A DNA stretch of 64,000 nt from Thermococcus stetteri (lineage in GTDB: Archaea > Methanobacteriota_B > Thermococci > Thermococcales > Thermococcaceae), in NCBI RefSeq assembly GCF_017873335.1, contig NZ_JAGGKB010000007.1, positions 1 to 64,000 on the forward strand. Direction: 5' to 3'. The notes under the pieces were generated by a model, which worked only from the letters and a program-made list of their open reading frames with translations, was not told the origin of the DNA and made no database searches. The position numbers were made by a program, and so were the translations under genes. Shown here piece by piece: positions 8,273-16,264 of the stretch. Positions within the stretch are counted from its first letter, which is position 1, and every line of letters begins with the position of its first letter.

Positions 8273-9192
8273 ACCCTATTCCCCATCGGGTCGTTAGATT
8301 TATATGCATTTAAATTTTTTGGTTGATTGGGGATTGTTATGGACTTCCAGCAGGAAATCCTGATCATAAAATCCGAAATCTACCCGATAGTCAGCAAACA
8401 CTACCCGAAAAACACTCGCAGGGAAGTAATCAGCCTCTACGACCTGATAACCTTCGCAATACTAGCACACTTGCACTTTAACGGAGTCTACAAACACGCT
8501 TATAGAATCCTAATTGAGGAAATGAAACCCTTCCCCAAAATCAGGTACGGGAAGAGAACGCTTGAAGGGGCACGAAAAACTCCATCATAACTCAGGAAGA
8601 ATTATTCAGAAAACACGCCAGGGAATACGTCAGAATAATCGACTCGAAGCCAGTTAAGACCAAAGAGTTGGCCAGAAAAAACAGGAAAGGGAAGGTAGGT
8701 TCTTCAGAAGTCATCTCTGAAAAGCCCGCGGTTGGGTTTGTTCCATCTAAAAAAAGTTCTACTATGGGTACAAGCTGACATGTTACTCTGATGGCAACCT
8801 GCTTGCCTTGCTGTCCGTTGATCCGGCGAACAAGCATGATGTGAGCATTGTCAGGGAGAAATTCTGGGTAATTGTTGAAAAGTTTACTGGCTGTTTTCTG
8901 TTTTTGGATAAGGGGTATGTCAGCAGGGAGTTGAAAGAGGATTTCCTGAAGTTTGGCGTTGTTTACACGCCGGTAAAGCGGGAGAATCAGATTAGTAGTC
9001 TGGGGGAGAGGAAGTTTTACAAGTACCTGTCTGATTTTCGCAGGCGGATTGAGACTTTGTTTTCGAAGTTTTCTGAGTTTCTTCTGAAACCGAGCAGGAG
9101 TGTTAGTTTGAGGGGTTTGGCTGTTAGGATTTTAGGGGCGATTCTGGCTGTGAATCTGGAGGGATTACCTCACAGGTGATGGGAACTAGGGT
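8273..9192 (+). mobile_element. IS982-family element, copy B (ISPfu3-like), degenerate
   Basis: The left end is ACCCTATTCCCCA at 8273-8285, with two differences from the right end TGGGAACTAGGGT at 9180-9192, so the left repeat has decayed. It is very similar to copy A along its length and lies in the same orientation. The flanks TTTTCATA and ACTTTCCA are not a duplication. The left end abuts the permease start codon and the right end replaces the C-terminal codons of the gene at 9170-9652. Confidence 0.9.
8339..9179 (+). pseudogene. IS982 transposase, broken (copy B)
   Basis: ATG 8339 opens MDFQQEILIIKSEIYP and continues intact through SLYDLITFAILAHLHFNG, the part that is damaged in copy A. 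Five bases are missing near 8550 relative to copy A, shifting the frame. A further break lies at the A7 run near 8749-8755 at SKKKFYYG, identical to copy A. The rest (MLSVDPANKHDVSIV onward to 9179) is open. Private lesions in each copy show independent decay, while the A7 break is shared. Confidence 0.88.
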
Positions 9193-9652
9193 ACTTTCCA
9201 ATCCAGTCTTTCCAGTTCCATCCTCTTGCTTCTCCCTCAAGGAGTTTTAGCCACTCTTCTGGTAGCTCTTCTCCCAGTTCTTTAAGAATCTGGATTATTT
9301 CATTGGAGCTGATAGAGAAGAACAATGCACTCTTGTTTGGAAGCCTTTTGAGAAGCTCTTCACTCTTAACCTTGGCTTTTCCTATGGGCTCAAAATCGAA
9401 GTAAGGTTCTTCCTTTTCATTATGTCTCATCCCTTTTATCCTTAAGTACACGAAAGGTTTGTGAAGATAATCGTACACTTTTCCTTTTATTGTCTGCTTA
9501 ATATAAACGCCGAGACCAGGGAGAGGAAGGTATCCCTTAAGGCCTTCCCAATCTTTGAGTTTCTTGTATGATCTCTTAGGATATGGGGCTTCTTTTGCAC
9601 TTTCCCAGTAGTCCTCAGCCCAAGCGGTTTTCAGCACAAGAACACGCTTCAT
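9170..9652 (-). pseudogene. C-terminally truncated hypothetical protein, possible EVE/YTH-like (PUA-fold) domain
   Basis: About 155 native residues from MKRVLVLKTAWAEDYW to WNWKDWIGK, after which the frame enters the IS982 copy B right end and stops. The ATG at 9652 follows GGAGCGTGA. It is 25 bases downstream of hsdR on the same strand, so it belonged to the restriction operon. Short beta-strand-like blocks (KPFVYLRIKGM, PYFDFEPIGKAKV) and the small size suggest a PUA-like fold of the EVE/YTH/ASCH kind, which in some archaeal McrB-type enzymes reads methylated bases. This is inference from pattern and location only. The missing C-terminal part could have been a GTPase or nuclease domain. Confidence 0.45.
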
Positions 9653-9677
9653 AAAATCACGCTCCAATATTTGCTAT

Positions 9678-12600
9678 TCAGCCCCCAACACCCTTTTCTC
9701 CAAACAAAACCGCAGCTTGATTCACTATAACCTCTGAAAGGGCTTTTATCTCATTGTATGATAATCCCTTGAAGTTTTTCATCAATACCCTCTTAACCTG
9801 ATTCTTTATTTTGGCCATAACCTGCTTTCTCCTCCTCCAATCTGCAACCGTTACGTATCCGCTGAGCGTTTTTACTATCTCCTTCGCTATCATCTCTATC
9901 TGGGAATAGTTTTGAGCTATCTTCTCTTGGGACATCAATAGGTCGTAGAATGCCAGCTCCTCTTCGCTCAGATTCAATTGCTTTCCTTCTTCTATGGCTT
10001 TTCTGGTTTCCTTGGCAATCTGTATTAACTCCTCAATTACCTCCGAAACCTCAATAAGCCGTAGGTTGTATTTGTCAATTATCTCTTGAAGCCTCTGATA
10101 CAGCGACTTATATCTGTACGGGTTCTTTCTCATTCTCACCCTTATTTGATCCTCAAGGATTTTGGTTAGGACATCAGCAACATAATTTTTGTATTCCACC
10201 TTTGTCAGTTCCTGTAAGAACTCATCGCTGAGAAGAGAAACGTCCGGCTTCTCCCTTTTCATTAACTCAAACACATCTATCGGCTTCTCTGCTACTATGC
10301 TCTTCGAGATAAGTTCTGTCATATCTTCTTCTATGCTCTTTGTTAGTGTCTTCCCTTTTTGAGACTGATACTTTATTATCATGCTTTTTATCATGTTGAA
10401 AAACACCAGATCCTCCTTTATTTTCATAGTTTCTGGATGAGGACTAGCAAGAGCATACAACTTCTTTAATGCCACAACGTTCTTAAGGAACTTCTTCTTG
10501 GTATTTTCGTCCCTGCTAACCCTAGCATAAGCACTGGCTGTCAATATGGCCAAATCCCTCTCATTCATCTTCCTCCAATTCTTGTAATCTAAACCGTAGA
10601 AATAGGAAGAAACTATGTCGTACTTCTCTTTCATCAGATCCAGTATCTGGTTTATATCTGTGAGTACTTTCTTGGCTTCTTCTGGTGCATACACTGAAAG
10701 GGATTTCTTCAAATCATCAGCTATTCCGATATAATCTACGATCAATCCCCCTGGTTTATCTTTGAAAACCCTGTTCACTCTGGCTATTGCCTGAACCAAT
10801 GAATGGTTCTTCATCGGCTTATCAAAATACATCGTGTGGAGGCATGGAACGTCAAAACCGGTGAGCCACATATCGACCACTATAACCATCAGCAACTCAG
10901 AATCTGGGTCTTTAAACGTCTTTGCTAAGGCTTTCAGCTCCTTTTTCGTTCTTATGTGTGGATGGAACTTCTCAGGATCCCTCGATTTGCTTCCTGAGAT
11001 CACAACCGCCACAGAATTAGGGCCGAATCTTTTTTTCATTGGTTCTTTGAGTCTTTCATAAAGCTCAACCGCAACCCTGCGGCTTATGGTTACCACTATA
11101 GCCTTTCCCTTAAACTCTCCGAGCCTCTTACTGAAATGTTCCACTATGTCCTCTGCTACTTTGTTAAGCCTGTCGGGTGATAGCATCAACCGCTCTAATC
11201 TTGCGAATTTTCTTTTCAACTCCTCTTTAGCTTCTTCCTTTATGGAAGGATCCTTTATGGCCCTCTCGGAGATTTCCTCGAACTCCTCGTCGATGAACTC
11301 ATTAGTCAGGTGTAACCTAGCCAGTCTGGACTCGTAGTATATCGGAACAACCACACCATGTCTTCTCGCTGTGTCCATTGAATAAATGCTGATATAATCC
11401 CCAAACGTCAGCGGTGTTGATTTGTCTGCATATTCAATCGGTGTGGCCGTAAAGCCCAGTAGTGAGGCGTTTGGCAGGGCCTTCCTCAGGTTCTTTGCCA
11501 AGTCTTTATACTGGCTACGATGGGCCTCATCGGCAACCACTATGAGGTTATGCCTGTCGTTGAGTATCGGGTAGAATCCGCTTCTCCTGTGTGGCTTGTA
11601 CCAATCTATCGGCTTAAAAGATACGATATAAACCGTCTTCTCCCTAAGTTTCTTTTCTGAAATCGGCTTATCTGGATGTTTTCTGTTCACTTCCCTTTTT
11701 ATGGCATCTTTCAATTCCTCAAGACTTCTGAAACCCATTCCCTCTATGTCCTCCTTCGATAATTCATCGAACTTCTTTTCCTTAACGTCTTTTATGATAG
11801 CCTCTCCAACAACCAGTTCTCCAACCTGAATAAAACCCGTTTCGGGTTCCTCCTCATTACCGCTAACGGTCCTAATGCTGAATCCCCTTCTTATCTTTCC
11901 CTCCTTAACATTCTCAATGTCGCCTTCACTGGAAGAGGTAACTATGTATCTATCAAAATCACCAAATTTCTGAATCGTGGCGAAAACAACACCACCGGCC
12001 TTCCTGCTAAGAAGTTCCCTAAGCTCTTTAACGCTCTCAGCCTTATTGACATTCCTCATTATTCCGGTGAAAACATCATATAACTGATCGTCAAGCTCTC
12101 TCCTATCCGTGATAAATAGTAACATTGGGTTTTCCAGTTCTTTTGCTTTGAGAGCCCTTCTGGCGTAGAACAGCATCGTTAATGATTTACCGCTCCCCTG
12201 GGTATGCCATATAGTCCCTATCCTTTTTTCCTCCGGTCTCTTTCCATACTTTACGGCCCTTACTGTCCTCTCTATCGCTTTTCTCACTGCGTAGAACTGG
12301 TGATACATCGCTATCTTCTTTGTGAAACTCCTTTCTACTCCCTCATGGATGATAAAATCGTTCAGGTACTCCAAAAGCCTCTCCCTCTGAAAAAGTCCCA
12401 TTAAGAGGACTTCCAAACTCGTTAATGGTTTTTCCATCCCCGGATACTTGTATAGCCTCCCCTCTTCACTTATAATCCTCAGATCATCATCACTCTCTAT
12501 TCCTTCCCATACAAAGAACCTCTCCCAAGGGCTCGTGGGTGATCCATACTTAGTTTCTATTCCGTCACTCACAACCAGAATCTGAGCATATTTGTAAAGC

Positions 12601-13163
12601 TGTGGTATGTCCCCCTTCTTCGTCATGTGGTCTTCATATGCGTCTTTAGCCGTCTGCGGAGAGTTTGGTCCTTTGAACTCAAAAACTGCTATCGGAATAC
12701 CGTTTATGAAAACCACCATGTCGGGGACTCTGTACAATCCCCTCTCTCTGTAAAAATCGACCCTGAACTGGTTTGATACCAAAAACTCATTGTTGTCCGG
12801 GTTTTCAAAATCAACCAGTTTAACGAGCCTCGTCCTCTCATCCTTCCCTCTCCCAACCTTCAGCTTAACTCCAATAGTCAGCATGTCGTAGAACTCTTTC
12901 ATACCAAGACTAAACTCACGGTGAGAAACATCAACGACCTTCTGGTAAACCTTTTCAGCCTGAGACTCGGTTAGCCAAGGATTAAGTCTCTTTATAGCTC
13001 CAATAAACCGGGGCTTGAGAATAACATGCCTGTATGACTCACGCTCACCCTCCTTCGGTGTGAGCTCCTTCCCATGAACATAATTATAGCTAAGCTTATC
13101 TTTGAGAATTTTTATGGCGAGATCCTCTACCGTATATTGTTCATTTAATTCTGCCTCAGCCAT
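9678..13163 (-). CDS. hsdR: Type I restriction enzyme, R (motor/nuclease) subunit
   Basis: 1161 residues. The N-terminal nuclease motif is visible as D148 in VPDMVVFING and E162-x-K164 in VFEFKG. The SF2 motor has Walker A HTQGSGKSLT near residue 325, VVADEAHRSQ as the DEAD-like box, LLGFTATP, and QAIARVNRVF as motif VI. A helical C-terminal region would bind HsdM/HsdS. The family is ATP-dependent DNA translocases that cut unmethylated DNA at a distance. The start ATG at 13163 lies 2 bases after the preceding gene and uses its GGTGAGGG tail as ribosome binding site. No lesion is seen, so restriction activity is plausible. Confidence 0.95.
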   Translation of the reverse strand: MAEAELNEQYTVEDLAIKILKDKLSYNYVHGKELTPKEGERESYRHVILKPRFIGAIKRLNPWLTESQAEKVYQKVVDVSHREFSLGMKEFYDMLTIGVKLKVGRGKDERTRLVKLVDFENPDNNEFLVSNQFRVDFYRERGLYRVPDMVVFINGIPIAVFEFKGPNSPQTAKDAYEDHMTKKGDIPQLYKYAQILVVSDGIETKYGSPTSPWERFFVWEGIESDDDLRIISEEGRLYKYPGMEKPLTSLEVLLMGLFQRERLLEYLNDFIIHEGVERSFTKKIAMYHQFYAVRKAIERTVRAVKYGKRPEEKRIGTIWHTQGSGKSLTMLFYARRALKAKELENPMLLFITDRRELDDQLYDVFTGIMRNVNKAESVKELRELLSRKAGGVVFATIQKFGDFDRYIVTSSSEGDIENVKEGKIRRGFSIRTVSGNEEEPETGFIQVGELVVGEAIIKDVKEKKFDELSKEDIEGMGFRSLEELKDAIKREVNRKHPDKPISEKKLREKTVYIVSFKPIDWYKPHRRSGFYPILNDRHNLIVVADEAHRSQYKDLAKNLRKALPNASLLGFTATPIEYADKSTPLTFGDYISIYSMDTARRHGVVVPIYYESRLARLHLTNEFIDEEFEEISERAIKDPSIKEEAKEELKRKFARLERLMLSPDRLNKVAEDIVEHFSKRLGEFKGKAIVVTISRRVAVELYERLKEPMKKRFGPNSVAVVISGSKSRDPEKFHPHIRTKKELKALAKTFKDPDSELLMVIVVDMWLTGFDVPCLHTMYFDKPMKNHSLVQAIARVNRVFKDKPGGLIVDYIGIADDLKKSLSVYAPEEAKKVLTDINQILDLMKEKYDIVSSYFYGLDYKNWRKMNERDLAILTASAYARVSRDENTKKKFLKNVVALKKLYALASPHPETMKIKEDLVFFNMIKSMIIKYQSQKGKTLTKSIEEDMTELISKSIVAEKPIDVFELMKREKPDVSLLSDEFLQELTKVEYKNYVADVLTKILEDQIRVRMRKNPYRYKSLYQRLQEIIDKYNLRLIEVSEVIEELIQIAKETRKAIEEGKQLNLSEEELAFYDLLMSQEKIAQNYSQIEMIAKEIVKTLSGYVTVADWRRRKQVMAKIKNQVKRVLMKNFKGLSYNEIKALSEVIVNQAAVLFGEKGVGG

Positions 13164-13165
13164 CG

Positions 13166-13567
13166 TTAGAATCCCTCACCAATTTTATCCCAAGCATCCT
13201 TATATTTTTCGTAGTCTTTGTATTCTATCCAGTAAGATACCTCACCCTTTTTGTTGACTCTCTTGTTCATCTCCCTCTTTACCTCCTCCAGAGTCAGGAT
13301 AAAGAGTTCTGGTGAGTCTAAAACGTTTCGACAAATGATAAGGAAGTCAAAATCAACAGTTATCCCTCCTGAGAGAGGTACTGCATTTCTTCCGCTCAAT
13401 GATTTCACTTGAATCGTGTATTTTCTACTTCCATCCTGGCTATAAATTACAATATCAACACCTTTTGCGTTCCGTATTGTAGGTAAACAGTTCCAACCTC
13501 TCTTAGACAGCTCATAGCATACATAAAACAATCCAATATTTCCCACTAACTGTCTATTTCCCTTCAT
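13166..13567 (-). CDS. Small PD-(D/E)XK-like protein within the hsd operon
   Basis: 133 residues. The N-terminal helix GNIGLFYVCYELSKRGWNC, then the GVDIVIYSQDG strand with a conserved Asp, and YTIQVKSL with Q-x-K form the arrangement of Hjc/Mrr-like PD-(D/E)XK nucleases, with Gln in the place usually held by Glu. Many small stand-alone members of this kind have no assigned role. The ATG overlaps the hsdS TGA by four bases (ATGA), so it is coupled to hsdS, and hsdR follows after 2 bases. This is not a standard type I subunit. It may be an accessory nuclease, a DNA-binding pseudo-nuclease, or a modifier of restriction. Confidence 0.65.
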   Translation of the reverse strand: MKGNRQLVGNIGLFYVCYELSKRGWNCLPTIRNAKGVDIVIYSQDGSRKYTIQVKSLSGRNAVPLSGGITVDFDFLIICRNVLDSPELFILTLEEVKREMNKRVNKKGEVSYWIEYKDYEKYKDAWDKIGEGF

Positions 13568-14880
13568 AACTCTTCCACCCTCAACCTTCCAAACACCAAT
13601 TGCGGGAGGAGTGTATCGCGAACCTTTTTCAGGAGCATAATCTCTTTTTCGTTGATAAGTATTTTCTGGAATAGTGGTTCTACGAGAGAGTGGAAGCGCT
13701 CGAGGATTGGTTGTGGTGGAACTGGGATGTAATAATTCTCCTTGAAATTCCTTAAATCAAATCCCCATACTCCCGTTCCAGTGTGATACGTATTTGCAAT
13801 CACTTTTTGATAAGTCCTGAAGATAAGGTACAAATACTCTTTAATTTCCTCTGAGAACGGCATGACCTTAGTTATGTGATGAGAGTAAACACCCTTATCT
13901 TTTCCATACTCGGGTGGGAATATAACAAATGCTGGACTTCCTAGAAGCCGTCCGCTCTTAGTTTGCTCGGTATTCGCGAAAATTAAATCGCCCTCCTTCA
14001 AAAAGTGTCTCTGCTTCAATCTCGTACTCTTAATCCATGCATACTCTGGTTTAAATCCTCCTCCTTCGTTGATATTATTTAAAGTTATGAAAACATAAGC
14101 CCCATCAACATACTCTGAAAACTTCTCGCTTCCTTTATACGACAAACCATTTGTAAACTCTGCAGCCTCTCCAATCGGCTTGACATCCCACCCCTCCGGC
14201 ATCTCCATATCCAGCTCCTCGCTGTAAACGAACTCCTCATCCTGAAAAGGCTCGAAGTCGATAAACCAGCTCTTGAATATCGCCATCGCTGTTTTTTCCA
14301 AAATCTCGTTCTGCCTGCGTTTGTTCTCTATCAGGTCGTCGAACCAAGAAAGAACAGTGGCGATGCGGGTTTGTTCTTCTGGAGGTGGGTAGGCTACACT
14401 AAGATTTTCCAATATGTCTACTGTAAATGCCGGATAAGTTGAAGCGTTTTCCTCCGCAATTTGTGTCAAAAACTCAGTAACATAATCTGTGGTTAGGAAA
14501 AAATAAAGGAATCTTGGCTCAATGTTTTTAGACCTAATTACAGCAAAACCTGTAGATGCAACTGTATTGCTGTTTGCTTTCTTAATAAATGCATAATGTC
14601 GTAGATTTGGTCTTACAGTAGACAACAATATATCTTTATCTTTTACAACTCTCTTGGCACGACTGGGTGCGGATTCAAGAGGTATCAATTTCTTCTCCAA
14701 AATTATACCTTCCTCAACGGAATTTATGTCGATGTATTCGATTATTTTATGTGGGTAATTCTTGTTAATGTTCTCCTCATTCACCCTCGCAATACTATTA
14801 ACTTTCATAACCTCCCAATCCTTCGGTATCTCTCCAATCTCCGTCTCTCTGAACTCAGTTTCCCATCTGAACTTTAGCAT
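13564..14880 (-). CDS. hsdS: Type I restriction-modification specificity subunit
   Basis: 438 residues with the two-TRD plan of HsdS: EIGEIPKDWEVMKVNSIA opens TRD1, PPPEEQTRIATVLSWFDDLI marks the first conserved helix, MPEGWDVKPIGEAAEFTNG opens TRD2, and VPPQPILERFHSLVEPLF with a terminal coiled helix closes the protein. It sets the target for both methylation and cleavage. The ATG at 14880 is preceded by GGTGGTAAAA; a GTG nine bases upstream is possible. A 5' fragment of a second, non-identical hsdS lies about 1 kb upstream (15874-15963). Confidence 0.93.
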   Translation of the reverse strand: MLKFRWETEFRETEIGEIPKDWEVMKVNSIARVNEENINKNYPHKIIEYIDINSVEEGIILEKKLIPLESAPSRAKRVVKDKDILLSTVRPNLRHYAFIKKANSNTVASTGFAVIRSKNIEPRFLYFFLTTDYVTEFLTQIAEENASTYPAFTVDILENLSVAYPPPEEQTRIATVLSWFDDLIENKRRQNEILEKTAMAIFKSWFIDFEPFQDEEFVYSEELDMEMPEGWDVKPIGEAAEFTNGLSYKGSEKFSEYVDGAYVFITLNNINEGGGFKPEYAWIKSTRLKQRHFLKEGDLIFANTEQTKSGRLLGSPAFVIFPPEYGKDKGVYSHHITKVMPFSEEIKEYLYLIFRTYQKVIANTYHTGTGVWGFDLRNFKENYYIPVPPQPILERFHSLVEPLFQKILINEKEIMLLKKVRDTLLPQLVFGRLRVEEL

Positions 14881-14892
14881 TTTTACCACCTT

Positions 14893-15819
14893 TCACCCCT
14901 TTGTCATCTCCACAATCTTTGTGGATGCGTAATTCAGTTCCAGCTCTGTTATCACAACCAATCTTTCATCAAGCCATTTCTTTGACTCCTCTTTTATGAG
15001 GTCTTCCAGTATATTCAGCTCAACAACTATTCCAATATCCATCACTCTATGTAGATCTTCAGCGTACTTATTCAGCTCATCTGGTATGACTTCGATTTCA
15101 AACAATTCTTTTTCAGCAAGGAGTCTTCTACCAACGTTTGTTTTATCTGGTGCCACATGAACATCTGCCGATAGTTCTCTATAATAAAAGTCGTAAACAT
15201 ACTCCACAGGATCTATAATCTCCTGAATTGGATCGAAGATTTTCCAGTCTGCAAGTTGCTTAACAATTGATTTTACGCTTGGAATGATCTTTCTAAGAGT
15301 TCCATCTTCAAAAAGAGGTGAAATTTTATCATAAATCCCTGCAGAGGTTTTCTCCACCTCATCTTCTATTGAAGGTTTCTGCTTAATGAGTTCATCCAGC
15401 CAATCTACGAGCGAGATCTTGTGGTTCTCAACTTTAGCCCTCTCTTTCCTGATAACTTCTGCATTATCTCTGTATCTCTTATGAGCCATGCACTCCCAAA
15501 AAGCACCCTTTAAAATCAGCTCCAGCGTATTTCTCAGTAATGTGTAGGCAGCATTGTAATACCCCGAAAGTGATTCTAATAGGGATCTATGTGCCTGATC
15601 GAAAGCCTCGCTGTGATAAATAAGAAATGCTGATTTTGCCTGAAAATCTTCATTGGAACTTATCAAGTGCGTGGGTATCAGCATGAATTCGTGAATAGAG
15701 TCATGTGCTTTTCGTATTTTTTCAAAATCGCATTTCTGAAGAGAGATAGCAATATGGGGGATATTCAGTTCTTTTAAACAATGTGAAAATGCCTTCCTGA
15801 AAATACTGTCTTCAGCCAT
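14893..15819 (-). CDS. HEPN-like (DUF5677-type) protein inserted in the hsd operon
   Basis: About 308 residues, largely alpha-helical. Two blocks recall DUF5677/AbiV-like HEPN proteins: LLRNTLELILKGAFWE, with Arg near residue 96, and YYRELSADVHV, with His near residue 221. In such families the spaced Arg and His belong to an RNase site or its relic. The ATG at 15819 has GAGGAGATAAAA in front; starts at 15840 and 15846 are also open. It sits between the hsdS remnant and the intact hsdS, so it may have arrived by the event that broke the first hsdS. A role as an abortive-infection effector tied to restriction is inference. Weakly recognised: the family call could be wrong. Confidence 0.55.
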   Translation of the reverse strand: MAEDSIFRKAFSHCLKELNIPHIAISLQKCDFEKIRKAHDSIHEFMLIPTHLISSNEDFQAKSAFLIYHSEAFDQAHRSLLESLSGYYNAAYTLLRNTLELILKGAFWECMAHKRYRDNAEVIRKERAKVENHKISLVDWLDELIKQKPSIEDEVEKTSAGIYDKISPLFEDGTLRKIIPSVKSIVKQLADWKIFDPIQEIIDPVEYVYDFYYRELSADVHVAPDKTNVGRRLLAEKELFEIEVIPDELNKYAEDLHRVMDIGIVVELNILEDLIKEESKKWLDERLVVITELELNYASTKIVEMTKG

Positions 15820-15873
15820 TTTTATCTCCTCATTTTTCATCTTCACACCTAAATTTAATGCCTCGAAACTTCT

Positions 15874-15963
15874 TTAAGTTTCCTTGTAAGCTCCCTTCCA
15901 ATCTATAGGTGTCTCCCCTATCGGTGTATTCTTGAACTCCTTTTCCCACTTGAACTTGATCAT
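15874..15963 (-). pseudogene. 5' remnant of a second hsdS gene
   Basis: The minus strand reads MIKFKWEKEFKNTPIGETPI then DWKGAYKET and a TAA. It aligns with the first residues of the intact HsdS (MLKFRWETEFRETEIGEIPKD), so it is the start of an hsdS cut off after 29 codons. Its ATG overlaps the TGA of the upstream membrane-protein gene by four bases, exactly the coupling expected of a native operon gene. It therefore probably represents the original hsdS position. Confidence 0.8.
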
Positions 15964-16259
15964 CTTTTTTCACCCACCACTGCCGATACAAACGTTCCAG
16001 CTACGTCTCCTATCACCATGCTGGGCAGGGATTCAACGAAGTACGTTATCACATTGGTCAATCTCCACTCCATTTCCTTAGGTGGAGTTCCAGAGGGATT
16101 GAAAATCGCCGGCAACATAAATGACATTAACGTGATAATGAATATCATCGATCCCACATCTGAGTAGAGTTTGTACACGTCAAAACCCCATAGCTGATAC
16201 GTTATGAACCCAACGAAGGCAAAAATTATGAAGAGTATGAGCTGAGTTTCAAGATCCAT
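15960..16259 (-). CDS. Small membrane protein between hsdM and hsdS
   Basis: 99 residues. Hydrophobic segments LILFIIFAFVGFITYQLWGF and MIFIITLMSFMLPAIF are likely membrane helices, and a third weaker one is near the C terminus (VIGDVAGTFVSAVVG). The ATG at 16259 follows GGGGTGACAGTC, which overlaps the hsdM stop region, and its TGA overlaps the start of the hsdS remnant, so all three were translationally coupled. I do not recognise the family. A membrane protein inside a type I restriction operon is unusual and could tether the complex or be a passenger. Confidence 0.7.
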   Translation of the reverse strand: MDLETQLILFIIFAFVGFITYQLWGFDVYKLYSDVGSMIFIITLMSFMLPAIFNPSGTPPKEMEWRLTNVITYFVESLPSMVIGDVAGTFVSAVVGEKR

Positions 16260-16264
16260 GACTG

